64,000 nucleotides of DNA from Pseudanabaena sp. (GTDB lineage: Bacteria; Cyanobacteriota; Cyanobacteriia; Pseudanabaenales; Pseudanabaenaceae). The stretch lies in contig QBMK01000007.1 in assembly GCA_003249035.1 (NCBI GenBank), forward strand, positions 1 through 64,000, read 5' to 3'. Positions 51,351 to 60,901 of this stretch are shown piece after piece. The position numbers and the translations under genes were made by a program. A model generated the notes under the pieces. The model was not told the DNA's origin, made no database searches, and saw nothing but the letters and a program-made list of their open reading frames with translations. Each line of letters opens with the position of its first letter. Position 1 is the stretch's first letter.

Positions 51351-52622
51351 ATGACAAAAAAAATGCAGTGGATAGGGCGAGTGGCGATTGCGATGCTGCT
51401 TACTTGGCTGATCTGTTTATCAGTAATTGCGTGGCAGCCGAGTAATGCTGCGATCGCGCCATTACCAGATCCTTATCTCACCGCAGGAAAACTTGCAGAA
51501 GGAGAAAAAGTCTTCATTGATTATTTAAAAATTAATGACAAAGATGACAAAGCTCGTTTTGGATTAGGTGTAATTCAATTTATGAGTGCTACAGAGCGAC
51601 TAATGCAGGCGCTCTATCGCTACGGCATGATTCAAACTCCTTTAAGTGGAACGATCCCTTTCTTTCGATTACCAGTTCCCAAAAATCCAAAACCACAAAC
51701 TATAACCTATGAAGGACTTCAGCAAGTTTTTCAAGTATGGATTGACGATCTGGCTACTGTGCGTACTACACTCGAACCAATCAAGGATCAAAATCTGAAA
51801 CTAGCCTTGCGGTTGGGCTTGGTTCGTTTAGATTTTGACGGTAATGGTAAGGCTTATGACAAAGAAATGTTGTGGCAGATTTTTAATTCAATTACTGGCG
51901 CAGGGGTTACCGAAAAAGAAGCACAACAATTTCTAATCGCTTTTGATCGCGGAGATACATTGTGGTTACAGGGATATACCCATGTATTAGGTGCGATCGG
52001 TGAATTTTTGCGTGCCTATGACAGCCGTGAATTATTTGCAGCTTGTGCTCACATGTTCTTTCAAAATGTGGATACGCCCCATAAGTTTTTAATTACAAGT
52101 CGTCGCAAATCTCCCGATGATTATAGCAACAGCTTTTTTGAAGGAGTCGATTTAGTCTCGGCAATCCATCTTGCGAAGTTTCCTTTGGTAGAACCTCAAC
52201 GAATGACGACGATTCTCAATCATATGAAATCGGTGATTAGTCTCAGCCGAGAGTCATGGAAATCAATTTTGGCGGAGACGGATAACGATCGCGAGTGGAT
52301 TCCCAATCCCAAACAAAAGTCTGTAATTCCTGCGGTACTTGTTACTGAGGAGATGGTCAAATCTTGGTTGAGATCTCTCGATGAAATCAACTCAATTCTT
52401 GATGGCAAGAAGAACATTCCATTTTGGCGCGATGACAAGTTAAGTATTGATTTTGCCAGAATTTTCACTGAGCCTAGCACATTCGACCTAATATCATGGG
52501 TGCAGGGTACAGCCGCTACTCCCTATCTCGAAAAAGGAACTGTTACTAATGCTTTAGTATGGAATGATATGGTAAATGCCTTTGGTAGTAATTTGTTTGG
52601 CTTTGTAATTTGGTTCAATTAA
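51351..52622 (+). CDS. secreted/lipid-exposed hypothetical protein
   Basis: This 423-residue protein has an N-terminal signal (VAIAMLLTWLICLSVIAW, cleavage after SNA-A likely). The early part resembles a TPR-like helical hairpin (LTAGKLAEGEKVFIDYLKIN, then KARFGLGVIQF). A possible calcium loop (DFDGNGKAYDKE, about 163-174) has EF-hand-like acidic spacing. No known domain was recognised. ATG 51351 is taken instead of TTG 51345. Confidence 0.65.
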   Translation: MTKKMQWIGRVAIAMLLTWLICLSVIAWQPSNAAIAPLPDPYLTAGKLAEGEKVFIDYLKINDKDDKARFGLGVIQFMSATERLMQALYRYGMIQTPLSGTIPFFRLPVPKNPKPQTITYEGLQQVFQVWIDDLATVRTTLEPIKDQNLKLALRLGLVRLDFDGNGKAYDKEMLWQIFNSITGAGVTEKEAQQFLIAFDRGDTLWLQGYTHVLGAIGEFLRAYDSRELFAACAHMFFQNVDTPHKFLITSRRKSPDDYSNSFFEGVDLVSAIHLAKFPLVEPQRMTTILNHMKSVISLSRESWKSILAETDNDREWIPNPKQKSVIPAVLVTEEMVKSWLRSLDEINSILDGKKNIPFWRDDKLSIDFARIFTEPSTFDLISWVQGTAATPYLEKGTVTNALVWNDMVNAFGSNLFGFVIWFN

Positions 52623-52732
52623 AAATCTCTATTCGGCTAGATAAAGTCATGAATTATTGGCAATCGTGCAAAGCTCAAAGAAATTGCATCAGCAATCAAA
52701 CTGTATGTTAAATCTTGATACCAAAATGATCT

Positions 52733-53278
52733 ATGAGTCAAAGACTTTTCATTGCATTATTGCCCCCTGACTCTATTCAGCTTGAAGTCAGGCAAATTCA
52801 ATATGATTTTGAATCTCGTTATAGCACTAGAGCTACACTCAAAGCTCCACCGCATATCACGCTCATTCCTCCCTTTGAAATATCCAGCGATCGCATTGAG
52901 CCACTACAAATCGAATTAGAAAAATTTGCTAAAACGCGATCGCCTTTTACGATTAACCTATCAGGATTTGCGGCTTTCCCACCGCGCGTCATTTATCTTG
53001 ATGTTGTTCCCAATCCAGTTTTGCCAGATCTATATTTAGATATCTCGACAACTTTAGCGAATGCTCTAGGCATTATCGATCCCTATGCTTCTAGACCATT
53101 TGTGCCACATATGACCGTTGCTTTTCGAGACTTGAATTCTGACAACTTTGAACTGGCTTGGGCACAATTTTGCGATCGCAAAATAAATTTTGAATTTGAA
53201 GTGACTAATCTGACACTATTGACGCATGACGTGCAGAAATGGAATGTTCTATCCAACTTTGCCTTTCTAGAAAATTAG
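52733..53278 (+). CDS. 2'-5' RNA ligase / phosphodiesterase-like protein
   Basis: This 181-residue 2H-phosphoesterase has the two HxTx motifs, HITL (about 42) and HMTV (about 124). Family members open 2',3'-cyclic phosphates or 2'-5' bonds in RNA. The start MSQRLFIALLPPDSIQ is canonical. It converges on phnE with a 3-bp gap. Confidence 0.88.
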   Translation: MSQRLFIALLPPDSIQLEVRQIQYDFESRYSTRATLKAPPHITLIPPFEISSDRIEPLQIELEKFAKTRSPFTINLSGFAAFPPRVIYLDVVPNPVLPDLYLDISTTLANALGIIDPYASRPFVPHMTVAFRDLNSDNFELAWAQFCDRKINFEFEVTNLTLLTHDVQKWNVLSNFAFLEN

Positions 53279-53281
53279 ATT

Positions 53282-54085
53282 TTAATCTGATTTAAACTTA
53301 TTACGCAATTGACTGCTGAGCGCATCAATACTAGTCACAACTACCAATAGAACTAGCATCATCGTCATCGCTTTGTTATATTCAAAACCACGAATATAAC
53401 TAACTAACTCAAACCCAATTCCCCCCGCACCGACTACTCCTAAAACTGAGGCAGCGCGAATATTGTATTCAAACATATAAATTGTATAGCCGAGGCAAAG
53501 CGGTAAAACCTGAGGCATGATTCCATATTGAGCAATTTGCCACCATGAGGCGCGGCTCACTTGCAGAGATTCTAGCGATCGCTTATCTACGGATTCGATC
53601 GCTTCTTGATAGAACTTCGCGAGATAACCAATCGTATAAATTCCTAGAGCCAAAGTTCCAGCAGGAGCGCCCAAGCCTGTCGCTGCCACAAAAAACAATC
53701 CTAAAATAATTGATGGCACTGAACGGATTGCATTTTGGAGAAGATTTGCCATCCAACGTAACCACAATGGCGAAAGATTTTGAGCTGACAATAGAGCGAT
53801 CGGAATTGAGAGAATTGCCCCGATCGTCGTTCCCCAAAGTGACATTTGCACAGTCTCGATTAATGCCTTAACCGCCACATCTAAAATGCTCAAATCAGGT
53901 GGCCATAGTCGCGACAAAAAATCCGCCATATAAGGCAGACTAGTTTGGATTAACTTGGGATCGACTTTTAAACCTTGTAATGACCAAATATAAGCCCAAC
54001 CTAGACCGATAATTACTAAAACTCTGAATGCCCAGATGTTGTAACGGCTGGAAGTGTAAGGGCGAACTTGATCGAGAAATTTCAT
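53282..54085 (-). CDS. phnE: phosphonate/phosphite ABC transporter permease
   Basis: This 267-residue inner-membrane permease has six predicted helices and the coupling motif in YLAKFYQEAIESVDKRSLESLQ (a PhnE EAA loop). It works with PhnC and PhnD. The ATG overlaps the phnC stop (TAATG), so the two genes are translationally coupled. A tail of GFEYNKAMTMMLVLLVVVTS fits the final helix. Confidence 0.92.
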   Translation of the reverse strand: MKFLDQVRPYTSSRYNIWAFRVLVIIGLGWAYIWSLQGLKVDPKLIQTSLPYMADFLSRLWPPDLSILDVAVKALIETVQMSLWGTTIGAILSIPIALLSAQNLSPLWLRWMANLLQNAIRSVPSIILGLFFVAATGLGAPAGTLALGIYTIGYLAKFYQEAIESVDKRSLESLQVSRASWWQIAQYGIMPQVLPLCLGYTIYMFEYNIRAASVLGVVGAGGIGFELVSYIRGFEYNKAMTMMLVLLVVVTSIDALSSQLRNKFKSD

Positions 54086-54864
54086 TATGCAGCGCTAGCG
54101 GACTGAACTAGGGATAGATTTTGCAACTTAGCAAATTGTCTGTCCATATTTTGACAGTCCCCATCATACCAGACCTGCCCTTCTTGAAGGACGATCGCTC
54201 TCTGAGCATACTTGGCGGCAAGGGCTAGATCGTGCAGTACGACCACAACTGTCAATCCTTTGCGATTCATCTCTTGTAAACTGCTCATCACTTGCTCAAC
54301 TCCCGACACATCCAAACCAGTAGTCGGCTCATCGGCTAGCAAAATATGCGGTGACTGAATCAAGGTACGGGCGATCGCAACTCGTTGGCGTTGTCCGCCG
54401 CTTAGTTGGCGAGCTTTTTGGTAGATCTGTTCTTGCAATCCCATTTTTTGCAATAACTGCATAGCCACTCGGCGATCGCGTTGCGGAAATCCCCATAAAC
54501 TCTGCCATGTATTCAGATCTCCAAGACATCCACAGAGAACATTATCTAAACAGGAAAGCTGATCGACTAAGCCGCCGCCTTGAAAGAGAAAGCCGACATT
54601 TTTACGAACTTCATCGACTTGTTTGGGTTGGACTGTCGTACCACAAATCTGAATTTCGCCTTGACTGACTGGAACTAATCCCACCAGCGATCGCAAAAGC
54701 GTAGATTTTCCTGCCCCGTTCAGTCCTAGTAGAGCCACAAATTCCCCATGATTGATTTGCAGATCGATTCCATTTAAAATAGGACGCTTTAAAGTGGACT
54801 GATAAGCCGTGGAAAGATTGTGACAGGCGATCGCAGATGTATTATTTTTCGATCTAAGTTCCAT
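54085..54864 (-). CDS. phnC: phosphonate/phosphite ABC transporter ATPase
   Basis: This ATPase of about 259 residues has Walker A GLNGAGKST, the Q-loop FLFQGGG, signature LSGGQRQRVAIARTL, Walker B ILLADEPTTGLD and the switch His in VVVLHDLAL. It powers uptake through PhnE. MELRSKN at 54864 is the likely start; the frame is open 15 codons further upstream to 54909, but that part is not family-like. Confidence 0.92.
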   Translation of the reverse strand: MELRSKNNTSAIACHNLSTAYQSTLKRPILNGIDLQINHGEFVALLGLNGAGKSTLLRSLVGLVPVSQGEIQICGTTVQPKQVDEVRKNVGFLFQGGGLVDQLSCLDNVLCGCLGDLNTWQSLWGFPQRDRRVAMQLLQKMGLQEQIYQKARQLSGGQRQRVAIARTLIQSPHILLADEPTTGLDVSGVEQVMSSLQEMNRKGLTVVVVLHDLALAAKYAQRAIVLQEGQVWYDGDCQNMDRQFAKLQNLSLVQSASAA

Positions 54865-54913
54865 AATTTTCAAGTTCCAATTTTCTGAAGATACAGCTTT
54901 TTGAAGCAAAAGG

Positions 54914-54980
54914 GTATATATGAATTTTGGTAAAAAGCCTGCTTTGCAAGCTTTTTACCAAAAATTCTTGGTTCATATAC
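54914..54980. repeat. intercistronic hairpin between phnD and phnC
   Basis: TATATGAATTTTGGTAAAAAGC pairs with an imperfect complement ending CATATAC around a GCTTTGCAAGC-containing tip. It lies within the operon between the binding protein gene and the ATPase gene, so it may act as a processing or partial-termination site that favours binding-protein mRNA. Confidence 0.6.
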
Positions 54981-54988
54981 TAAATAGA

Positions 54989-56005
54989 CTATAGTTTCAG
55001 TCCTGCCCGTTGAATTGCAGTCCGCATCGTTGCCAAATGTTGCTCGTGATCGACTTTGACTAACTCAGTGGAGTTGTAAAGGCTGCGAAATAGATCTTTA
55101 TTCTCAGATTCATTCATCTTCATAAAGGCATTAATCAATTTTTCGCGAAGATCCGCAGGCACACTATCATCAATGACGATCCCATGTGCTGGTACGTTAG
55201 GAACTGCGTGCAGTACTCGCAACTTTTTTCCTTCTTCTTCTGTAATCCAAGGTGGGAGCAGCGCATATTCGGAAACCACAGCTACATCAGCTTGATCGCG
55301 CAATAATGCTTGCAAAGCGCTGCTATATCCATCCCCATAGGTGACCTTGCCAAAAAACTGTTCTAAGCGATCGGGCCCGTCCACGAACTTAAGTCCTACC
55401 AATTCACTGACAGGAAAAATAAATCCAGAACCAGAAGAACGAGAGGTAAATGCCATGCGCTTACCGCGCAAGTGTTCTAGAGTTTGGGTAGGATATGCCA
55501 GTGTTTTTAACGGACTATCTACAGGAACAACAAAGATCGAGTTGTAGGTTTTGCCCCCCGAATAGTCAGTGCGGATTTCTGCTAAGTACATTTTTGCCCC
55601 CGATAGTTGCTCCGCCTTAAGAGCAGCACGACCGCTAAGAAAAGCAACATTGGCGCGATTTGCTTTTAGAGCTTCCACCGAAGCTGTTTCGTCAGCAGTG
55701 ATTCCCTTCACAGGCATACCAATTTCTTTGGATAAAATCGCCGTAACTTTATCAACTTTATTCTGTAAATCTTTTGTATCACGGCGAGTAGCAAAGGCGA
55801 TCGTAACCTCTTTGAGTGGAGCCTGAGCTACTTCAGTAGGAGTAGGTTTCGTTTCTGGAGCTGCCTCCTTTGCAGGAGTTGTCTGAGCCGTTTTAGTCTG
55901 AGATGAAGTCTTTGGGGTGTTTTCTGTACAAGCGGTTAAGCCTAGCAAAGATATTAATCCAGCGACTACAGCAAGATTAACGGGCAAACACGGAATTTTT
56001 TTCAT
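54989..56005 (-). CDS. phnD: phosphate/phosphite/phosphonate-binding lipoprotein
   Basis: This 338-residue solute-binding protein has a lipoprotein signal (LISLLGLTAC, Cys about 25) and an Ala/Thr/Pro-rich linker. The PhnD domain contains EVTIAFATRRDTKDLQNKV, FLSGRAALKAEQL and FTSRSSGSGFIFPVSELVG. It captures the oxyanion in the periplasm. The start at 56005 (MKKIPCLPV) is chosen because it gives a proper lipoprotein leader. It is the first gene of the phnD-phnC-phnE operon. No phosphonate-breakdown gene is nearby. Confidence 0.92.
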   Translation of the reverse strand: MKKIPCLPVNLAVVAGLISLLGLTACTENTPKTSSQTKTAQTTPAKEAAPETKPTPTEVAQAPLKEVTIAFATRRDTKDLQNKVDKVTAILSKEIGMPVKGITADETASVEALKANRANVAFLSGRAALKAEQLSGAKMYLAEIRTDYSGGKTYNSIFVVPVDSPLKTLAYPTQTLEHLRGKRMAFTSRSSGSGFIFPVSELVGLKFVDGPDRLEQFFGKVTYGDGYSSALQALLRDQADVAVVSEYALLPPWITEEEGKKLRVLHAVPNVPAHGIVIDDSVPADLREKLINAFMKMNESENKDLFRSLYNSTELVKVDHEQHLATMRTAIQRAGLKL

Positions 56006-56236
56006 TGATTTTTTGGAAATAGCCAATATACTAATGACTAATACTTGCAATAGTGAATAAAGTTAGCTTACTCTTATTTGAGAATTAAAGTCAATAACTT
56101 GCAGATTTTTTTAATTTTTTGAAATCGCCGAAGAGATCGCTTATTTACCTAAGTAGTAAAATTGATTTGATAATTACGAGTTATAAAAAAATAATTCTTA
56201 ATTCGTAGTTCGTAGTTGACATGCAGTGAAATCGCC

Positions 56237-57025
56237 ATGACCGAAAATCAAACCCCCGAAGGCGTAGAACGAGAAGTGAAAACTATGGGCGGTGCAGCAA
56301 TCGACGGCGCTCCGATCGCTTATATTATTGTCCTCGCAGCCGTTGCTACCGTTTTAGCATTTATTCCTTTTTCGATTGTGCTTGGCTCAGGCAAAGGCAT
56401 TCCCCTTAGTCAAAGTATTTATCCTCTGCTTGGTTGGTTACTTGGTCCCCTAGCAGGTGCATTAGCTAGTGGCATCGGCACATTAATCGGCGTATTTCTT
56501 GCACCCTATACCGCAGGAGTTCCCGCGATCGCAATTTGGGGTGCGGCGATCGCTAGCTTTGCGGCAGGATCGATGGTAGTTGGGCAAAAGCGCAAATATT
56601 GGTATTTAGGGCTAACGGTTTTGTTTGCGATCGAGCTTGCAGCTTATGCTTATCTTGCAGTTGTTCGCAAAGGTATTCCTATAAATACCTTTGTGGCGGG
56701 AGCCTTTATCGATTGGTCAGCCCTATTGCTATTTGTGTTGCCGACTCGTACATTATTCGCGCGGCTAATAAGCAGCAGCAATTTTGTGAAAGTAGGGATC
56801 GGGCTCTTTTGCGGCACTTGGACAATTTGTGGTCTGGCTCACCTTAGCCAAGTTCCATTTACTTACTATCTATTCAATTGGCCAGAACCAATTTGGAATA
56901 TGTTAATTCCAATCATTCCTGTAGAGAATGCCATGCGGGGGCTATCTGGTGCTGTGATTGGTACAGGGGTGATTTCGGGCTTGAGAGCGATTAATTTGGT
57001 GAAACCTAAGGAAGCAATTTATTAG
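56237..57025 (+). CDS. ECF-type or related six-helix membrane protein
   Basis: This 262-residue membrane protein has about six helices. The region GWLLGPLAGALASGIGTLIGVFLAP recalls S components of ECF vitamin/metal transporters, but no ECF ATPase or T component is nearby, so the substrate and even the family are uncertain. ATG 56237 (MTENQTPEG) is preferred to TTG 56216. It diverges from phnD. Confidence 0.65.
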   Translation: MTENQTPEGVEREVKTMGGAAIDGAPIAYIIVLAAVATVLAFIPFSIVLGSGKGIPLSQSIYPLLGWLLGPLAGALASGIGTLIGVFLAPYTAGVPAIAIWGAAIASFAAGSMVVGQKRKYWYLGLTVLFAIELAAYAYLAVVRKGIPINTFVAGAFIDWSALLLFVLPTRTLFARLISSSNFVKVGIGLFCGTWTICGLAHLSQVPFTYYLFNWPEPIWNMLIPIIPVENAMRGLSGAVIGTGVISGLRAINLVKPKEAIY

Positions 57026-57042
57026 CTCGCTTATGACTATCC

Positions 57043-57095
57043 AAACCCCAAAAGACAAATCTACAGCGTAGCGGTAGATTTGTCTTTTGGGGTTT
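57043..57095 (+). terminator. long hairpin terminator
   Basis: AAACCCCAAAAGACAAATCT pairs with its exact complement around ACAGCGTAGCGGT, followed by GCTTTTTTATT. It lies 17 bp after the preceding gene. The tip GCGTAGCG is the same as in the hemC terminator hairpin. Confidence 0.75.
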
Positions 57096-57143
57096 GCTTT
57101 TTTATTCCACAGCAACTTGACGCACTTTAAAATGCACTAAAAT

Positions 57144-58403
57144 ATGTCAGAAACCCATATGTCAAAAAGTTCAAGCGATCGCAAGCAGCGTAGTTCTAAC
57201 CCCAAAAAGGTTTCTAAGATTAAACGTTTTTTTAAATGGTTAGAATCGCGATTTGCGACACCAGAATTTATTGGGGGAATGTATACTGCCTTGACGCTAT
57301 TCTTCTTTATGGCAGCGACCAATACCCTTGCAGGTTGGCTATATGTAATTAGTGGCGTGAGTTTGGCACTATTGATTGTGGGGGCGGTGATGCCAAAGCG
57401 CTTACTTGCGGAAATGGTGGTGGTGCGATCGCAAATCGATCCAGTGAGTGTCGGTGACGATCTATGGGTGAATTTGACGATTCAAAATACAGGGCGAACT
57501 GAAAAGAGATTACTGGAGGTTCGGGATATTTTGCCAGAAAATCTCTCCAGTATTTTGCAACAAGACTTGGTGATTGAGTTGATTGCGCCGCTGCAAGAAT
57601 ATCATTGGACATATGAGGCAAAAACTACAAAGCGCGGTGTGTTTTTATTCCGATCCACCGAAATTGCGACCTCCAGTCCCTTGGGATTATTTCGCAGTCG
57701 TCGTGCTTGTGCATCAGGACAGAAGGCGATCGTTTATCCAAAGGTGCTACCACTCGATCGCTGTCCATTGGTCGATCAATTAGGAAGTGATACGAGTCCA
57801 CGCCAATATAGCGATGAGCATAACTACAGCAATGCAACGGAAGGTTTAACTAAAACCCTGCGTCCCTATCGCTGGGGCGATCCAACCAGATTAATCCATT
57901 GGCGGACTAGTGCTAAGTTTGGTGAATTGCGGGTGAGGGAATTGGAAGTTACAATTGGCGGTCAAGAAGTAGCGATCGCCCTCGATAATTCTATCGGATG
58001 GGAGCCTGAAGCCTTTGAGGAAGCAGTAGTGGCGGCGGCTTCGCTCTATTTTTATGCGCAAAAATCCAAGCTAAGTGTAAGATTTTGGACAAATGATACA
58101 GGTATTGTCCAAAGCGATCGCGCCGTATTAGAAACCTTAGCGGCGGTGAATATTTCCGCGAATTCCGCAGATATTCTCAAAGATTTGCCAGATATCCCAG
58201 TGGTATGGCTATCCCATCACAACGATAGCATTGCCTACTTGCCCTTTGGCAGTCGATGGGTGCTGTGGCAATCATCAGGACAACCTAAAATATCGGTTCC
58301 CAATCAGCGATCGCTAGGGTTAACGATTGAAACATTCTTAGAGGCTGAAGATTTAAGTTATCAATCTTTGCGATCGCAACTTCAAGAATATCTAACGCTA
58401 TAG
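57144..58403 (+). CDS. DUF58 domain protein
   Basis: This 419-residue protein has two membrane helices (about 51-90) and a von Willebrand A-like DUF58 region. The hallmark PYRWGDPTRLIHWRTSAKFG (about 240-259) is followed by RVRELE. DUF58 genes usually sit next to MoxR ATPases. None is visible here, and the role is unknown. Either ATG 57144 or ATG 57159 may start it. Confidence 0.88.
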   Translation: MSETHMSKSSSDRKQRSSNPKKVSKIKRFFKWLESRFATPEFIGGMYTALTLFFFMAATNTLAGWLYVISGVSLALLIVGAVMPKRLLAEMVVVRSQIDPVSVGDDLWVNLTIQNTGRTEKRLLEVRDILPENLSSILQQDLVIELIAPLQEYHWTYEAKTTKRGVFLFRSTEIATSSPLGLFRSRRACASGQKAIVYPKVLPLDRCPLVDQLGSDTSPRQYSDEHNYSNATEGLTKTLRPYRWGDPTRLIHWRTSAKFGELRVRELEVTIGGQEVAIALDNSIGWEPEAFEEAVVAAASLYFYAQKSKLSVRFWTNDTGIVQSDRAVLETLAAVNISANSADILKDLPDIPVVWLSHHNDSIAYLPFGSRWVLWQSSGQPKISVPNQRSLGLTIETFLEAEDLSYQSLRSQLQEYLTL

Positions 58404-58487
58404 GCGGACTAACGATTGTTATACTTTTTGATACCGCGTTAATTTCGCGATTTCCATGTTCGCATAGACTAAAAACTGGTGCATGTT

Positions 58488-59108
58488 ATGGCATTCAAAA
58501 TCGGTAGGCTTGAGATTGGATATCGTTTGCTAATTTCTCTAACCGCGATCGCGATCGCCTATGGATATCTAGGTAGTTACCTATGTACCGTATTACGTTA
58601 TGACAATTATCTAATCGCTGTCCTATTGTTTGCTCTAGCTGCGGCTGGAATATTTGCTATACCTCAAAGCTTGGGGGGGCTGTTAGCAGCGATCGCCTCA
58701 GTTGCGACCGTTTATTGGCAATCATCTAGCCTTACCCATACCGTGATTAGTGCGATCGCTTGTCTATCGCTTTACTTGCTGGGTTTTCAAGATGTAGGTT
58801 ATGAGTCCGCTCCAGACAAGAAACTATCTATAGTAGAGATTGTGGCGACAGTAATCACGATCTCGTTTGCAGTTTCGATCTCGTTGATAATCTCTCAAAC
58901 TCATGTCTCTTTAAACTGGCTGACGAGCATTGCGATCGGGCTGATCTGTGGAGCCATAACTCTAGTTGGTAAGCAACTTATATATATAGACTTGTCCCAA
59001 AAAGAAATTTGGCGATTATTCGGTATAGTCAGCGCAAGTAGTTTTGTGATGGGATTTGGAATTAGGGCGATTTTGTATGCTTTGGCTAATCCAATCATTG
59101 TTAAGTAA
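58488..59108 (+). CDS. polytopic membrane protein, hypothetical
   Basis: This protein of 206 residues has about six hydrophobic helices (for example LLISLTAIAIAYGYLGSYL and LIAVLLFALAAAGIFAI). No family is recognised. ATG 58488 (MAFKIGRLEIGY) is chosen over the GTG at 58479. It lies between DUF58 and a larger membrane protein in the same direction. Confidence 0.6.
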   Translation: MAFKIGRLEIGYRLLISLTAIAIAYGYLGSYLCTVLRYDNYLIAVLLFALAAAGIFAIPQSLGGLLAAIASVATVYWQSSSLTHTVISAIACLSLYLLGFQDVGYESAPDKKLSIVEIVATVITISFAVSISLIISQTHVSLNWLTSIAIGLICGAITLVGKQLIYIDLSQKEIWRLFGIVSASSFVMGFGIRAILYALANPIIVK

Positions 59109-59127
59109 ATATAACCTATTAAAAATA

Positions 59128-60780
59128 ATGAACTATCTTTCTAAAAAGTTGAATTCCCAATCTATTAAACTTGATAGTCTTCATAACTCTCTAGATATTG
59201 GCATCATCATCGTCGCTACAACATTTCAATGCATTTGGATGTCTTGGTTTGAGACAAATAAAGTTGGGCTAATGAATATATTACCCACTTTCATATATTT
59301 GTCGATTTGGTACTTTTTTTGCAAAACTCAACTTAAAAGCCAACTTGAACGACCATATTTTTGGGCTTTTTTATTGCTGGGATTTAGCTTAACTCTAAGA
59401 TTCCCCTTAGTTATTTCTCGAAATCTTGAGCCATTAAGTTGGATCACTTATTTGATTATGATTTGCTTAATTTTTTATAAATTAGGCAATTATTTTATCA
59501 AACAGCAAAGATTATTATTATTTGTAATCACTTGTTTGATTTTACTACAAAATGCATTTGCTCATACATCTTTAAATTCCCCTTATAGTTATGTGTTTAG
59601 AGTTAGAGATGGACTAACTTCTGCCTATTCAGCGGCGGCTGACAATTATAAAACTTTTGAGTGTGGTTATGAAGATCGGGACATTGTCACATCTTGTGAC
59701 ATGTTTACTTATATGGATATTGAGAAAATTCTCACCGATCGCGATTTCAACAATGCAGAAGCTAATTTCTATGTAAGGAGGTTTTTTTATAGTTATTTAA
59801 GCTCACTTATCGGTTACGTTGGTCATCGTTGGTGGGCTGGTTTTAGTCTTAACTTATTGCTATGGCTTGGGGCTTGTGCTGCTATTTATAAAAGCTGTTT
59901 GCAGTTTAAATTTGACAAGAGAGTTGCCGCGATCGCAATGCTCTGCTGTGCATCAAGTTGGGGATTTATTCATTTAGTTGGGCAGCCTGGACCATATGTA
60001 GCTTCATACGCCATGTGTGCAATTATGATTTGGGCAACTTTAGAAATAATTCTATCCAATATTGATCGTAGAGAAATAGTTTTTTATGTTTTTTTGATAT
60101 TAAGTGGAACCGCTATTTATGACATTTATCCAGTTACCCTCGTTTGTATTACTGCACTATGCAGTCGTAAAAGATATGTCCCTGCTGCATGTATTTTAAT
60201 TTCGCAGATATTAGTTGCATTTTTGTGGCGTAATGTTTTTCTACTCTATGTTTTAGGCACAGTTGGTAATCAAGAAGGTAATCTTAGGGTTCTTTATATT
60301 AGCTTAAATGTCTGGATTGATGCTTTAACTCATCTAGACTTAAATAAAATTTTAAGATTTATTGGCAAAGGTCTAGTGACTTTTGTGTATGGAGGCATGG
60401 TGTTTGGCACTATGGCTGGCTTAGTATATATAGGGCAGCTAATCCAATCTATTTTTAAAGAAAAAAATGAAGAAATCAAAGAGAATATAAGTTTATTGCT
60501 TTACTTTTTTGTTCCCTTTTGCATATTGATAATTGCCACAGAGATATTTATTACTCCCGAATTAGAACATTGGACTACTTTAGGATTTTTGCCTAGATTA
60601 GCTTTTTATACGTTCCCTATATTTACAATCGCCTTAGCAACACTTTCCAATCAAGTATTAAAAAGATATGCTTATATCGTGCCAGCACTAACATTTATAG
60701 TTGCAAATATAGATGTGACAGGGCTTATCTCAATGACGATGTTCTTTGATATGGGATTTTTTGGTATATATTGGCGTTGA
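59128..60780 (+). CDS. large polytopic membrane protein, GT-C-like
   Basis: This 550-residue protein with about 11-13 membrane helices starts MNYLSKKLNSQSIKLD at ATG 59128. The upstream 24-codon extension overlaps the previous gene and is dropped. A long non-membrane loop after the fourth or fifth helix (about 155-235) has VRDGLTSAYSAAADNY and DRDIVTSCDMFTY. The layout resembles GT-C glycosyltransferases or O-antigen polymerase-like proteins, but no diagnostic motif is seen. Its place before sugar-transfer genes suggests glycan assembly. Confidence 0.6.
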   Translation: MNYLSKKLNSQSIKLDSLHNSLDIGIIIVATTFQCIWMSWFETNKVGLMNILPTFIYLSIWYFFCKTQLKSQLERPYFWAFLLLGFSLTLRFPLVISRNLEPLSWITYLIMICLIFYKLGNYFIKQQRLLLFVITCLILLQNAFAHTSLNSPYSYVFRVRDGLTSAYSAAADNYKTFECGYEDRDIVTSCDMFTYMDIEKILTDRDFNNAEANFYVRRFFYSYLSSLIGYVGHRWWAGFSLNLLLWLGACAAIYKSCLQFKFDKRVAAIAMLCCASSWGFIHLVGQPGPYVASYAMCAIMIWATLEIILSNIDRREIVFYVFLILSGTAIYDIYPVTLVCITALCSRKRYVPAACILISQILVAFLWRNVFLLYVLGTVGNQEGNLRVLYISLNVWIDALTHLDLNKILRFIGKGLVTFVYGGMVFGTMAGLVYIGQLIQSIFKEKNEEIKENISLLLYFFVPFCILIIATEIFITPELEHWTTLGFLPRLAFYTFPIFTIALATLSNQVLKRYAYIVPALTFIVANIDVTGLISMTMFFDMGFFGIYWR

Positions 60781-60792
60781 GAAACTACATCA

Positions 60793-60855
60793 TACTCCCT
60801 TCTCATTCAAGAAATGGTGGTGTGGGGCAAAGCCCCACGCCACCATTTCTTGACT
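60793..60855. repeat. hairpin repeat family C, copy 3 (divergent)
   Basis: TACTCCCTTCTCATTCAAG matches the left end of copies 1 and 2. The hairpin AAGAAATGGTGGTGTGGGGC pairs with its complement around AAA. Its arms differ in sequence from the other copies but have the same layout. The right end CTATTTTT...GGGAGTAG is degenerate here (TAGATAGCCTTTTTT, to about 60880). Confidence 0.6.
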
Positions 60856-60901
60856 TCATATGTCTAGATAGCCTTTTTTGACTGTAAGAGTATATTAACT
60901 G

